Assembly (NCBI GenBank): GCA_018262985.1 | Contig: JADFDI010000002.1 | Coordinates: forward strand, 330,314 to 394,313 | Length of the DNA: 64,000 bases | Reading direction: 5' to 3' | Source: Spirochaetota bacterium | Lineage (GTDB): Bacteria > Spirochaetota > Spirochaetia > Treponematales > UBA12059 | Shown here: positions 55,543 to 63,679 of the stretch, in pieces | Position numbering within the stretch: position 1 is the first letter of the stretch | How the letters are laid out: each line of letters opens with the position of its first letter | Notes under the pieces: generated by a model | The model's database searches: none | The model's input: only the letters and a program-made list of their open reading frames with translations | Told to the model about the DNA's origin: nothing | Position numbers and translations under genes: made by a program

Positions 55543-55607
55543 ATGGCGCAGGGAGGCTCCGAGGCGGGCTGGAGGATCGAGGACAGGAAGTCCGAGATCC
55601 GGAGGTC

Positions 55608-55673
55608 GACGCCGTCGCCCGCCGAAGGCGGGCATGTCGATCCATTCCACTCGGCGACCGGCGCGGAGCGACG
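55608..55673 (+). repeat. Double-hairpin element E6 (66 bp)
   Basis: Left hairpin GCCCGCC-GAA-GGCGGGC, core GATCCATTCC, right hairpin around a GGA loop. It separates the end of M2 from the next copy of the tRNA tail. Confidence 0.8.
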
Positions 55674-55740
55674 TACTCCCTTTCGGCGCGACACACCGCG
55701 GCCCGCCATCAGGCGGGTTGTCTTTCATCGGGCCCCGGCG
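55674..55740 (+). repeat. Degenerate third module M3
   Basis: It begins ACTCCCTTTCGGCGC and has a decayed version of the terminator hairpin (GCCCGCC-ATCA-GGCGGG) followed by TTTC. The remaining bases to 55848 hold no feature I can name. Confidence 0.6.
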
Positions 55741-55848
55741 AAATCGAGGAGGAGGAGGCGCGGCGAACCGTAAAACGCGGACGCGCCGCCTCGTGACGAC
55801 GCGAAGCGAGCTCGGGCTCCGGCGGCTGTTCTCCCCCTCCTTCCCATC

Positions 55849-55857
55849 TGCTATAGT
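55849..55857 (+). promoter_or_regulatory. Extended -10 promoter of the J-domain gene
   Basis: TGC followed by TATAGT; the ATG at 55864 is six bases downstream, so the message would be leaderless. The -35 region is weak, as is common for extended -10 promoters. Confidence 0.6.
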
Positions 55858-55863
55858 CGCGGC

Positions 55864-56493
55864 ATGCCGAACCGCTTCGCGCGCCGCATCAGGGACGGCG
55901 AGATCGACAGCCCCGAGGCGCTCGCCTCGGAGTTCCGCGCGCTGGCCAAGTCCACCCACCCGGACCTGGCCGGCCCCGGCGCCGATCCGCACGAATTCGT
56001 CCGGGTCCGCGCCGAGTACGAGGCGGCCCTCCGCGACTTCGAGCGCCACCGCTTCGGGGCGCGGCGCGACGGCTTGAAGCCCGAGCCCCGCGCTGGGGCC
56101 GACGACGGTGACGGTGACGCGCGGGCATGGACCGCGCTCGCGCTCCTCCTGAAGCGCGGCTTTCCGAAGACGCCCCGCCACGAGAAGGAGCGCCTCCGCT
56201 ACGAGTACGCGCTCTGGCGCTTCGAGCGGGAGCTGCACGCGTTCGGGGAGCATGCCGCCCGACGTTTCGGCGCGTTCGCGGCGGCGCTGGGCCCGCTCAA
56301 GGATTCCGATCCCGCGGAGGCGCGACGCGTGGTCGCCCTGCTCGAGGAGCTGCTGGAGTACCGGCGCACGGGCATCGAGGCGCTCCGCACCTCCATCGCC
56401 CACGGCCTCGAGGCGCTCAGGCGCCGGGCAGTGGACCCGGCCCTGCCCGCCTTCGTGGAGGCCCTGGCCGGGATACGACTCGGTCCCGCCTGA
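55864..56493 (+). CDS. J-domain (DnaJ-like) protein
   Basis: 209 residues. The N terminus carries a short J domain with the HPD motif (LAKSTHPDLAG, about residues 27-37). There is no G/F or zinc-finger region, so it is a class C J protein. The remaining ~130 residues are helical and charged, with no recognised domain. It should recruit DnaK to a specific client. No Shine-Dalgarno sequence is present. Confidence 0.78.
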   Translation: MPNRFARRIRDGEIDSPEALASEFRALAKSTHPDLAGPGADPHEFVRVRAEYEAALRDFERHRFGARRDGLKPEPRAGADDGDGDARAWTALALLLKRGFPKTPRHEKERLRYEYALWRFERELHAFGEHAARRFGAFAAALGPLKDSDPAEARRVVALLEELLEYRRTGIEALRTSIAHGLEALRRRAVDPALPAFVEALAGIRLGPA

Positions 56494-56550
56494 AGAGCGG
56501 CCGAGCGACCGCCCCCGCGCACGCACGCCGACAAAAAACGGAAGCTCCCT

Positions 56551-56580
56551 TTGACCAGCCTCGCGGACCGAGGCTAGACT
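56551..56580 (+). promoter_or_regulatory. Leaderless promoter of trkA
   Basis: TTGACC, 18-base spacer, TAGACT, then seven bases to the trkA ATG at 56588. The geometry is the same as at ligA. Confidence 0.75.
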
Positions 56581-56587
56581 TCGCGCC

Positions 56588-57940
56588 ATGCGCATCGTGG
56601 TCGTGGGCGGGGGTATCATCGGCACGCAGGTAGCCCGCCGCCTCGTGGAAAAGGGACAGGACGTCGTTTTGGTGGAACGAGATCCCATCAAGGCGCGGCA
56701 CCTGGTGAACGACCTGGATTGCCGGGTCGTCTGCGGAGAGGGAACGGATCTCGACGCCCTCACCGAGGCGGGAGTCTCCGACGCGGACCTGCTCGCCGCC
56801 CTGACCGGTTCCGACGAGGTCAACATAGTCAGCTGCCTGGTCGCCGGCCGCGAATCGCCGGCGCTCAGGACCATCGCCCGCGTCAAGAATCCCGATTACG
56901 CCAGGCTCGGGGGGGCGTCCGGCTCGCCTTTCCCCGGCATCGACCGCGTGGTTTACCCGGAGGTCGCGGCGGCCCACGAGCTCGTGGCGGCCGTAGGCCG
57001 CGGTTCCACCGCCGACCAGACCGACCTGCCGGCCTGGGGACTCCGGCTTCGAGCCTTCGACATCGCCGACGGCTCGGGTCTCGAGGGAGTCCCGCTCAAG
57101 GATCTGCGGAGCGCGAGGAAGGGCGATTTCCTCGTGCTGGCCATACGACGCGGCGAGGAGCTGATCGTACCGCGGGGGGACGAGCGCCTCCTGGCCGGCG
57201 ACCGCGCCTTCGTCATCGGGTCGCCCGCGGGCCTCGACGCGGCGCTCGGCGCGCCACCCGCCCCGCTCGGCCGGAACCGCTCGGTGGCCGTGATCGGCGG
57301 CGGGCTCGTCGGCGAGGAGGTGCTGCGCGGCTTCTTCGGCGACGGCAAGGCGCCCCGCGGCAAGGCGGCCGTATTCGAGCAGTCCATCGAGAAATGCAAG
57401 GTCATCGCGGAGCGCTTCCCCGAGGTGCTGGTCGTCCACCGCGACATGGCCGAAGAGGAAGCCTTCGCCGACGAGCGCATCGGCGCCTACGACCTGGTGG
57501 TCGCGGCCACGGGCAACCAGGACTTCAACCTGCTCTCCGCGGCGCGCGCCAAGGCGCTCGGGGCCAAGCGTTGCGCCGCCCTGCTCGTCTCGGGCGAGTA
57601 TCCGGAAATCCTCGAAAAGCTGGACGTCGACGTCGCGGTGAGCCTCCGGGACGCTGTGACCGCGACCGTGATCGCGGCTACGCGGGCCGGCTCGCTCCGG
57701 ACGCTCCGGGCTTTCCTCGGCGAGGGCCTCGAGCTCGTCGAGGCCGAGATCCGACCCGACGCGCCCCTAGCCTACAAGACGCTCAGGGAGGCGCGGCTGC
57801 CCGATGGCGCGCTGGTCGCCTTCGTCGGACGCGCGGGAAAGACCCTGCCCGCCACGGGAGACACGAGGCTCCAGCCCGGCGACCGAGTGGGCATCCTGGT
57901 CCGGACGGACGTCGCGCAGAACGTCGAATCCCTGGTATAG
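56588..57940 (+). CDS. trkA: Trk potassium uptake regulator TrkA
   Basis: 450 residues as a tandem duplication of RCK units. Each half has a Rossmann NAD site (VVVGGGIIGTQVARRL near residue 3; VAVIGGGLVGEEVLRGF near 235) and a TrkA-C domain (about 145-225 and 365-445). It binds NAD(H) or ATP and gates TrkH at the inner membrane. Nine bases separate it from trkH. Confidence 0.95.
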   Translation: MRIVVVGGGIIGTQVARRLVEKGQDVVLVERDPIKARHLVNDLDCRVVCGEGTDLDALTEAGVSDADLLAALTGSDEVNIVSCLVAGRESPALRTIARVKNPDYARLGGASGSPFPGIDRVVYPEVAAAHELVAAVGRGSTADQTDLPAWGLRLRAFDIADGSGLEGVPLKDLRSARKGDFLVLAIRRGEELIVPRGDERLLAGDRAFVIGSPAGLDAALGAPPAPLGRNRSVAVIGGGLVGEEVLRGFFGDGKAPRGKAAVFEQSIEKCKVIAERFPEVLVVHRDMAEEEAFADERIGAYDLVVAATGNQDFNLLSAARAKALGAKRCAALLVSGEYPEILEKLDVDVAVSLRDAVTATVIAATRAGSLRTLRAFLGEGLELVEAEIRPDAPLAYKTLREARLPDGALVAFVGRAGKTLPATGDTRLQPGDRVGILVRTDVAQNVESLV

Positions 57941-57949
57941 GCGGCGACG

Positions 57950-59410
57950 ATGCCCTGGAAGACCATCCTTACCCTGATTTCCTTCATGTTGCTGCCCATC
58001 AGCGCGCTGATGGGAATTTCCGCCGCCGTCGGCGTCCCCTACGGCGAGGGCGCCGAGGCGTTCCGCGCGTTCGGACCGCCCATCGCGGCGAACACCGCGT
58101 TCCTCCTGCTGATGCTGCTCCTCGGCGGCGCCAGGCGGCGCGGGGTCGAGAGCTTCCCGCCGCGGGCGGGCCTCCTCTTCGTCGCGCTCTCGTGGACGGC
58201 TGCTTCGATGAGCGGTTCGCTGCCCTTCATGCTGTCAGGCCGTATCCCGTCGTTTACCGACGCCTTCTTCGAGACGATGAGCGGCTTCACCACGACGGGG
58301 GCGACCATACTCGGGGATATCGAATCCCTGCCCAGGTGCCTGCTCTTCTGGCGCTCGGCCACCCACTGGCTCGGGGGCATGGGCATCGTGGTGCTCACGG
58401 TCGCGCTATTTCCCCTGCTGGGCATCGGCGGCTTCAGGCTCATGGAAGCGGAGGCGCCCGGCCCTTCCGTGGACCGCATCAGCGCCCGAATTTCCGGCAC
58501 GGCGAAACGCCTGTGGCTGGTCTATCTCGGGCTCACCGTCGTCGAGACGGTCCTCCTCATGGCCACCGGACAGGACGCCTTCGACGCGGCGACGCACGCC
58601 TTCGGCACTATGGCCACGGGCGGATTCTCCCCGAAGAACGCGAGCATAGGCCATTACGGAAACCCGGCCGCCGAGTGGATCGTGGCGGTGTTCATGTTGC
58701 TGGCGGGCATGAATTTCACCCTGCACTACCGCGCGCTGACCGGGCGTCCGCGGGCGGTGCTCCGCGACCTCGAGTTCAGGGTCTACATCCTCGTCGTCGC
58801 GGCGGCGGCCGGCGCGATCGCCGTCGACCTGGCGCTCTCGGGGCTGGCGGCCGGCGAGGCGGCGCGCTCGGCCGTTTTCCAGGCGGCCTCGGTCATCACC
58901 ACCACCGGCTACGCGACGGCGGATTTCGCGCTTTGGCCGGCCTTTTCGCAGGCCGTGCTCTTCCTGCTCATGTTCGTGGGCGGCTGCGCGGGCTCCACCG
59001 GCGGCGGCATCAAGGTGGTCAGGCTCGTGGCGCTCTTCAAGATGGCCGCCAACGAGCTTCGGCTCGCGACGAGGCCCCGCGGCGTGTTCGCGGTGGTCAT
59101 GAACGGCCGGGCGGTCAAGAAGAACGTCATCTACGACACGGCCGCCTTCGTCGTCATCTACCTCTTTTTGGTGGTCGCCGGCACCGTCGTGGTCTCCTCC
59201 GGCGGCTTCGATACGACCACGTCCCTGACCGCCACGCTGGCGACCCTCGGAAACATCGGACCGGGTCTCGCCCTGGTGGGCCCGATGGCCAACTACGGCT
59301 TCATGCCGGACTACATCCTGTGGTTCCTCTCCTTCCTGATGCTGGCGGGCAGGCTCGAGATCTTCACCGTGTTCGCGCTGTTCCTGCCGGAATTCTGGAG
59401 GAAGCGCTAG
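57950..59410 (+). CDS. trkH: Trk potassium transporter TrkH
   Basis: 486 residues with about ten to twelve membrane segments and four P-loop repeats (for example MSGFTTTGAT, MATGGFSPKN, ITTTGYATADF, LGNIGPGLAL) that build the K+ filter. Conserved GGCAGSTGGGIKV is present. It takes up K+ and depends on TrkA. Confidence 0.96.
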   Translation: MPWKTILTLISFMLLPISALMGISAAVGVPYGEGAEAFRAFGPPIAANTAFLLLMLLLGGARRRGVESFPPRAGLLFVALSWTAASMSGSLPFMLSGRIPSFTDAFFETMSGFTTTGATILGDIESLPRCLLFWRSATHWLGGMGIVVLTVALFPLLGIGGFRLMEAEAPGPSVDRISARISGTAKRLWLVYLGLTVVETVLLMATGQDAFDAATHAFGTMATGGFSPKNASIGHYGNPAAEWIVAVFMLLAGMNFTLHYRALTGRPRAVLRDLEFRVYILVVAAAAGAIAVDLALSGLAAGEAARSAVFQAASVITTTGYATADFALWPAFSQAVLFLLMFVGGCAGSTGGGIKVVRLVALFKMAANELRLATRPRGVFAVVMNGRAVKKNVIYDTAAFVVIYLFLVVAGTVVVSSGGFDTTTSLTATLATLGNIGPGLALVGPMANYGFMPDYILWFLSFLMLAGRLEIFTVFALFLPEFWRKR

Positions 59411-59444
59411 CCGGGACGACGCGCGCGCCCCGCTCGGGGCCGCC

Positions 59445-59474
59445 TTGCGCCCTTGGCCGCGCCTCGGCTAGAAT
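59445..59474 (+). promoter_or_regulatory. Promoter of speD-speE
   Basis: TTGCGC, 18-base spacer and TAGAAT. The leader to the GTG at 59588 is about 107 nt, long enough for post-transcriptional control. An in-frame ATG at 59495 is an alternative start. Confidence 0.5.
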
Positions 59475-59587
59475 CGCCCATTCCGCCCGGCGTCATGGAC
59501 TCCGGGCGGACCCGGACGGGACGCGCCCGACGCGCGCAGACGGGCATCAAGGCCGCGCCGCGCGCGGCCGGGGGCGGGACGGTAACA

Positions 59588-60373
59588 GTGCTCAGAAGGG
59601 TCAGCGGAAGGAAGATCAAGCTCGAGGGATTCAACAACCTCACGAAGACGCTGTCGTTCAACATCTACGACATCTGCTACGCCAAATCCAGGGAAAGCCA
59701 GATCGATTACCTCGAGTACATCGACGGCGAGTACAATTCGGAAAAGCTCCTCACGATAGTGGAAGAGGTGACGCGCATCATCGACGCGCGCCTGGTGAAC
59801 GTCTCCACCCAGGATTACGATCCGCGGGGAGCCAGCGTGACCGCGCTGATCAACGAGCACGACCATAACCTGCCCAAGTCGGAGTACGCGGGCGGACACG
59901 CGGTCGGACACCTGGACAAGAGCCACATCACCGTCCACACCTATCCCGAGCACGACGCGGAGTCGGGCATAGCGAGCTTCCGGGTCGACGTCGACGTCTC
60001 CACCTGCGGCATGATCTCGCCGCTCCGCGCGCTCCACTACCTGATCGACAGCTTCGATTCCGACATCGTGCTGATGGACTACCGGGTGCGCGGCTTCACG
60101 CGCGACTCGAAGGGCCGCAAGATCTACATCGACCACGACATCGCGAGCATCCAGGACTACATAGCCGAGGACGTGCTGTCCGACTACCAGGCTTACGACA
60201 TAAACATCCTCTCCGCGAACCTCTTCACCACGCGGATGATCAAGAAGAAGCTCGTCCTGGACGACTACCTCTTCGGTCCCGAGGTGGACGGGCTCGGCCA
60301 GAAGGAACGACGCCGCGTCCGCGAGCTTTTGAGGCAGGAGATGCAGGAGATCTTCGAGTGCCAGAACTACTAG
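59588..60373 (+). CDS. speD: S-adenosylmethionine decarboxylase proenzyme, E. coli type
   Basis: 261 residues, close to the 264 of E. coli SpeD. The self-cleavage Ser112 lies in HLDKSHITVHTYPE, where it becomes the pyruvoyl group. Also conserved are GFNNLTKTLSFNIYDICYAK and STCGMISPLRALHYLI. The GTG is chosen because the family begins a few residues before KLEGFNNL; upstream in-frame sequence is low complexity. It makes decarboxylated SAM for speE, which overlaps it by 16 bases. Confidence 0.95.
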   Translation: MLRRVSGRKIKLEGFNNLTKTLSFNIYDICYAKSRESQIDYLEYIDGEYNSEKLLTIVEEVTRIIDARLVNVSTQDYDPRGASVTALINEHDHNLPKSEYAGGHAVGHLDKSHITVHTYPEHDAESGIASFRVDVDVSTCGMISPLRALHYLIDSFDSDIVLMDYRVRGFTRDSKGRKIYIDHDIASIQDYIAEDVLSDYQAYDINILSANLFTTRMIKKKLVLDDYLFGPEVDGLGQKERRRVRELLRQEMQEIFECQNY

Positions 60374-61287
60374 ACCCCTCGGGCGCCCGGCGCGAGGTCG
60401 TCGTCGAGTGGTTCAACGGCCACGCCGGGCATTTCTACGCCGTCGCCCGCCGCCTCGCCAAGTCGCGCACGCGCTTCCAGGACGCGGAACTCCTCGAGAC
60501 GCCCTTCCTCGGGCGCGTGCTCTCGCTCGACGGCATGACCCAGGCGGCGGAGTCCGGCGAATTCGAATACCACGAGGCGCTGGCGCATCCCGCGCTGCTC
60601 GCCCACCCCGATCCGCGGCGCGTGCTGGTCATCGGCGGAGGCGACGGCGGCATCCTGCGCGAGGTGCTCCGCCACCCCTCGGTCGAGCGGGCCGTCGTTG
60701 TGGAGCTCGACGGGGACGTGGTGCGCTTCTCCGCCGAAACCTTGCCCGAGGTCTCCGACGGCGCTTTCGACGACGCGCGCGCCCGAGTCGAGATCGCCGA
60801 CGGGCGGGCCTTCGTGGAGAGCGCGGAGGCCGGCTCCTTCGACGTGGTCATCATGGACATGACGGATCCCGGCGGTCCCTCGCTCCCGCTCTACACCGAG
60901 GAGTTCTTCCGCGCCGCGCGCCGCGCGCTGTCGGGCGAGGACGGCGTCTTCGCGATGCACGCCGAGTCGCCCGTCGCGCGCCCCGCCGCCTTCGCCTCGA
61001 TCCACGCCACGCTCGCGCGCGCCTTCCCGAAGATCCGCCTCGCCTTCGCCTACGCCCGCATGTACGGAACGCTCTGGTCCTACGCCTTCGCCTCCGTGGC
61101 GTCGGACCCCGTCCGGCCCGCGCCGGGCCGCCTCGAGGCGGCGTTCGCCGGACCGCTCTCGGGCCTCAGGTTGCTGGACGCCGAATCGTACCGGGCGCTC
61201 TTCGCCGGAGCGCCCTGGCTCAGGGAGCTGCTGGCCCGCCCGGCCAAGGTCATCACGGACGCGGACCCCGAATTCCCGGAGGAGTGA
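60358..61287 (+). CDS. speE: Spermidine synthase-type aminopropyltransferase
   Basis: 309 residues from a GTG. VLVIGGGDGGILREVLRH is the SAM-binding Gly motif; VVVELDGDVVRF and DVVIMDMTDPGGPSLPLY are the substrate and catalytic motifs. The polyamine acceptor (putrescine or another) cannot be fixed. No ornithine or arginine decarboxylase is nearby. Confidence 0.92.
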   Translation: MPELLDPSGARREVVVEWFNGHAGHFYAVARRLAKSRTRFQDAELLETPFLGRVLSLDGMTQAAESGEFEYHEALAHPALLAHPDPRRVLVIGGGDGGILREVLRHPSVERAVVVELDGDVVRFSAETLPEVSDGAFDDARARVEIADGRAFVESAEAGSFDVVIMDMTDPGGPSLPLYTEEFFRAARRALSGEDGVFAMHAESPVARPAAFASIHATLARAFPKIRLAFAYARMYGTLWSYAFASVASDPVRPAPGRLEAAFAGPLSGLRLLDAESYRALFAGAPWLRELLARPAKVITDADPEFPEE

Positions 61288-61349
61288 GGAAGGGCGCCGC
61301 GCTCGGGCCCGGCGTCCCGGCGCGGCACGTCGCGCCGCCGTTCAGGCGC

Positions 61350-62723
61350 TCAGGATTCCCCGAGGCCGTATTCCTTGATCTTGTTGAGCAGGGTGCGGCG
61401 GCTGATGCCGAGCTCGCCCGCGGACTTTTCGCGCCGGCCCTCGTTCCGCTCGAGCGCCGCCCTGATGGCGCGCCGTTCGAGCTCCGCGATGGTGACGGGC
61501 TCGGCGAAGGGGTCGGCGCTCGCGCCGCCTCGCGCCGCGGTTTCGGCCTGGCCCGCCCGAGGCTCCGACGGCGCGAAGAACTCGAAGTCACGGGGCTCGA
61601 GCTCCTCGCCGTCCGCGAGTATGACCGCGCGCTCGATAGCGTTGGACAGCTCGCGCACGTTGCCGGGGAAGGAATGACCCGCGAGCAGCACGAGCGCGCG
61701 CGGCGAGATCGAGCGCACGCGCTTTCCGGTCTCGGCCGAGAGCTTGCCGAGGAAATGGCCCGCGAGCAGGGCGACGTCGCCGGGGCGCTCGCGGAGCGGC
61801 GGCATGCGCACGCGGACCACGTTGACGCGGTAGAAGAGGTCCTCGCGGAAGCGTCCCGCCTTGACCTCCGCCTCGAGGTCGCGATTCGTCGCGGCGACGA
61901 TGCGGACGTCCACCGGAATGGCCTGCGCCCCGCCGATCCGCGTGACCACGCGCTCCTGCAGGACGCGCAGCAGCTTGACCTGGAGCTGGAGGGGCAGCTC
62001 GCCGATCTCGTCGAGGAAGAGCGTGCCGCCCTTGGCGAGCTCGAAGAGTCCCTGCCGCCGCGCGTCGGCGCCCGTGAAGGCACCTTTCTCGTGCCCGAAG
62101 AGCTCCGACTCCGCGAGCGATTCCGGCACGGCGCCGAGGTTCACCGGGACGAAGGGCCCGGAACGGCCGGAGAGGCGATGTACGAGGCGGGCGGCCACTT
62201 CCTTGCCCGTGCCGCTCTCTCCCACCAGCAGCACCGTGGCGCCGGTCGGCGCGGCCTTGGCGATGAGGCGTTCGGCTTCCTTGATGGCGGGGCTTTCGCC
62301 GACCATCTCGTCGCGGGCGATCGCGCCGCGCGCGCCCGCCTCCAGGTCGGCGGCCAGGCGCCGCTCCTGCACGGCCGCGCGGATCTTGAGCACGAGCTCG
62401 TCTGGATCGAAGGGCTTGACGAGGTAGTCGCGGGCGCCGAGCTTCATGGCCTCGACCGCGTCCTTCACGTCGCCGTGGGCGCTCACCACGAGGGCCGGGA
62501 TCGAGGCCGGCCCCGAGTCGCGGAGCCAGCGGAGGAGCCCCAGGCCGTCGAGGCGGGGCATGCGGAGGTCGAGCACCAGCGCGTCGACGGTCTCGACCCC
62601 GAGCAGGGCGCGGGCCTCCTCGCCGTCTGCGGCGAGCACGGGCTCCATACCCTCGGTCTCCAGCCATTCCGCGAGCGACTTCCTCAAGTTCGGTTCATCG
62701 TCGGCGACGAGTACGCGCACCAT
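61350..62723 (-). CDS. NtrC-family sigma54-dependent response regulator
   Basis: 457 residues. Receiver domain with Asp52 ([12 protein letters not shown]) and Lys103; AAA+ domain with Walker A GESGTGKE (168-175), GAFTGA (214-219, the sigma54 contact) and [15 protein letters not shown]-terminal Fis-like helix-turn-helix ([16 protein letters not shown]). It activates sigma54 promoters after phosphorylation. No partner kinase lies in the window, and no -24/-12 promoter was found beside it. Confidence 0.96.
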   Translation of the reverse strand: MVRVLVADDEPNLRKSLAEWLETEGMEPVLAADGEEARALLGVETVDALVLDLRMPRLDGLGLLRWLRDSGPASIPALVVSAHGDVKDAVEAMKLGARDYLVKPFDPDELVLKIRAAVQERRLAADLEAGARGAIARDEMVGESPAIKEAERLIAKAAPTGATVLLVGESGTGKEVAARLVHRLSGRSGPFVPVNLGAVPESLAESELFGHEKGAFTGADARRQGLFELAKGGTLFLDEIGELPLQLQVKLLRVLQERVVTRIGGAQAIPVDVRIVAATNRDLEAEVKAGRFREDLFYRVNVVRVRMPPLRERPGDVALLAGHFLGKLSAETGKRVRSISPRALVLLAGHSFPGNVRELSNAIERAVILADGEELEPRDFEFFAPSEPRAGQAETAARGGASADPFAEPVTIAELERRAIRAALERNEGRREKSAGELGISRRTLLNKIKEYGLGES

Positions 62724-62781
62724 CCGCTCCTGCCGCGACCGCGAGTCCGGCGAATTTGCGCCGGCGGGCGCTCGCGCTTAG

Positions 62782-62788
62782 TATAGAG
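62782..62788. promoter_or_regulatory. Shared divergent -10 region
   Basis: The sequence AGTATAGA reads TATAGA on the plus strand (seven bases before the MEMO-gene ATG) and TATACT on the minus strand (toward the NtrC-type gene). Clear -35 boxes are lacking on both strands. Confidence 0.45.
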
Positions 62789-62794
62789 GTCGGC

Positions 62795-63679
62795 ATGGCC
62801 GAGCATAGCGGAAACCGGATGGTTCGGGAAGCGACGGGGGCTGGTCTCTTCTACCCCGAGGCGCCAGGCGCCCTCGTCGAGGCGCTCAGGGCGCTCTTCG
62901 AGGCGTCCCCGGACCCTGCGCCCGGCGCCCTCGCCATACTCTCGCCGCACGGCGGCTTCGCCTTCTCCGGCAGGCTCTCGGCCCTGGCCTGGAAGGCCGC
63001 GAAGAAGCGCAGGGTATCCACCGTGCTCATCGTCGCGCCCTTGCACGGCGCCGACGAATCGCGTATCTGGATCCCGGAGGCCGCGGAATTCCAGACGCCC
63101 ATCGGCGATATCGGAACGGATCTACCCCTGCTGCGCGAAATCGAGTCCTGCGGCACCGTCTTCGAAGAATCGGACATTCCCCACCTGCTCGAGCACGCCA
63201 TCGAGGTCCAGCTGCCCTTCATGCACACCCTGTTTCCGGGGGCGAGGGTCGCGCCCCTCCTCGTGGGTTCGCCGAGCCCGGCAGTGTACTCCTCGCTCGT
63301 GAGCGCGCTCGACCTCGTGGTCGCGGAACGGCTCGACGAACTGCTCGTCGTGGCTTCCACCGACCTGGCCTCGGTGGCGCGCGGCAAGGATGCGGGGCGA
63401 ATGGCGGCCGACGCCTCCGCGCTCGCGCTCGACCGGCTCCGGCGCCGCGACGCCGGGGATTTGGCCGCGCCGGACGACGGCGCCGGTCCCTGCGGCGCGA
63501 CCCTGCTCGCGGCCCTGGTCGCCTCGCGCGTGCTCGACGGCGCCCGGTTCGAGACGCTCGGCACGGGCGACTCCGCCGGCGCGAGCGCCGGACCGGAACT
63601 TCGCGCCGAAACGGAAGGAGACTCCATAGTGAGCTACGCCGCCTGCGCCTGGTATCCCGAACGGGCGGCGCCAGCATGA
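62795..63679 (+). CDS. amrB: AmmeMemoRadiSam system protein B (MEMO family)
   Basis: 294 residues of the MEMO/LigB-like fold: GLFYPEAPGALVEALR, ILSPHGGFAFSGRLSA (metal-site His), LIVAPLHGADESR, HLLEHAIEVQLPFMHTLFP and VASTDLASVARG (STDL in place of SSDLSH). The eukaryotic homologue binds iron or copper. It overlaps the AMMECR1 gene by four bases. A radical SAM partner should follow to the right of the window. Confidence 0.9.
   Translation: MAEHSGNRMVREATGAGLFYPEAPGALVEALRALFEASPDPAPGALAILSPHGGFAFSGRLSALAWKAAKKRRVSTVLIVAPLHGADESRIWIPEAAEFQTPIGDIGTDLPLLREIESCGTVFEESDIPHLLEHAIEVQLPFMHTLFPGARVAPLLVGSPSPAVYSSLVSALDLVVAERLDELLVVASTDLASVARGKDAGRMAADASALALDRLRRRDAGDLAAPDDGAGPCGATLLAALVASRVLDGARFETLGTGDSAGASAGPELRAETEGDSIVSYAACAWYPERAAPA

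Larger units (their letters stand above)
55096..55673 (+). repeat. Module M2: second copy of M1 carrying six inserted elements
   Basis: The same sequence as M1 but 578 bp long. The extra 391 bp is accounted for by inserts of 61, 66, 198 (3 x 66) and 66 bp. Outside the inserts the match to M1 is nearly exact, including a second terminator copy at 55121-55148. No coding sequence is supported. Confidence 0.85.

Noticed and set aside
55345-55560. The tandem 66-bp array as a repeat protein gene (MRPPAEGGHVNPFLSES frame)
   Set aside because: No ribosome site, the frame is interrupted outside the array, and stem pairing explains the conservation better.
54909-55740. tRNA-Gly as a phage or island attachment site
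   Set aside because: The 3' tail is repeated and inverted, as att sites can be, but no integrase or island genes lie between the copies, only short hairpin elements.
55192-56886. Minus-strand open frame of 564 residues over the repeat array, the J-domain gene and the start of trkA
   Set aside because: It is antisense to well-supported genes and repeats; high GC keeps many shadow frames open here.
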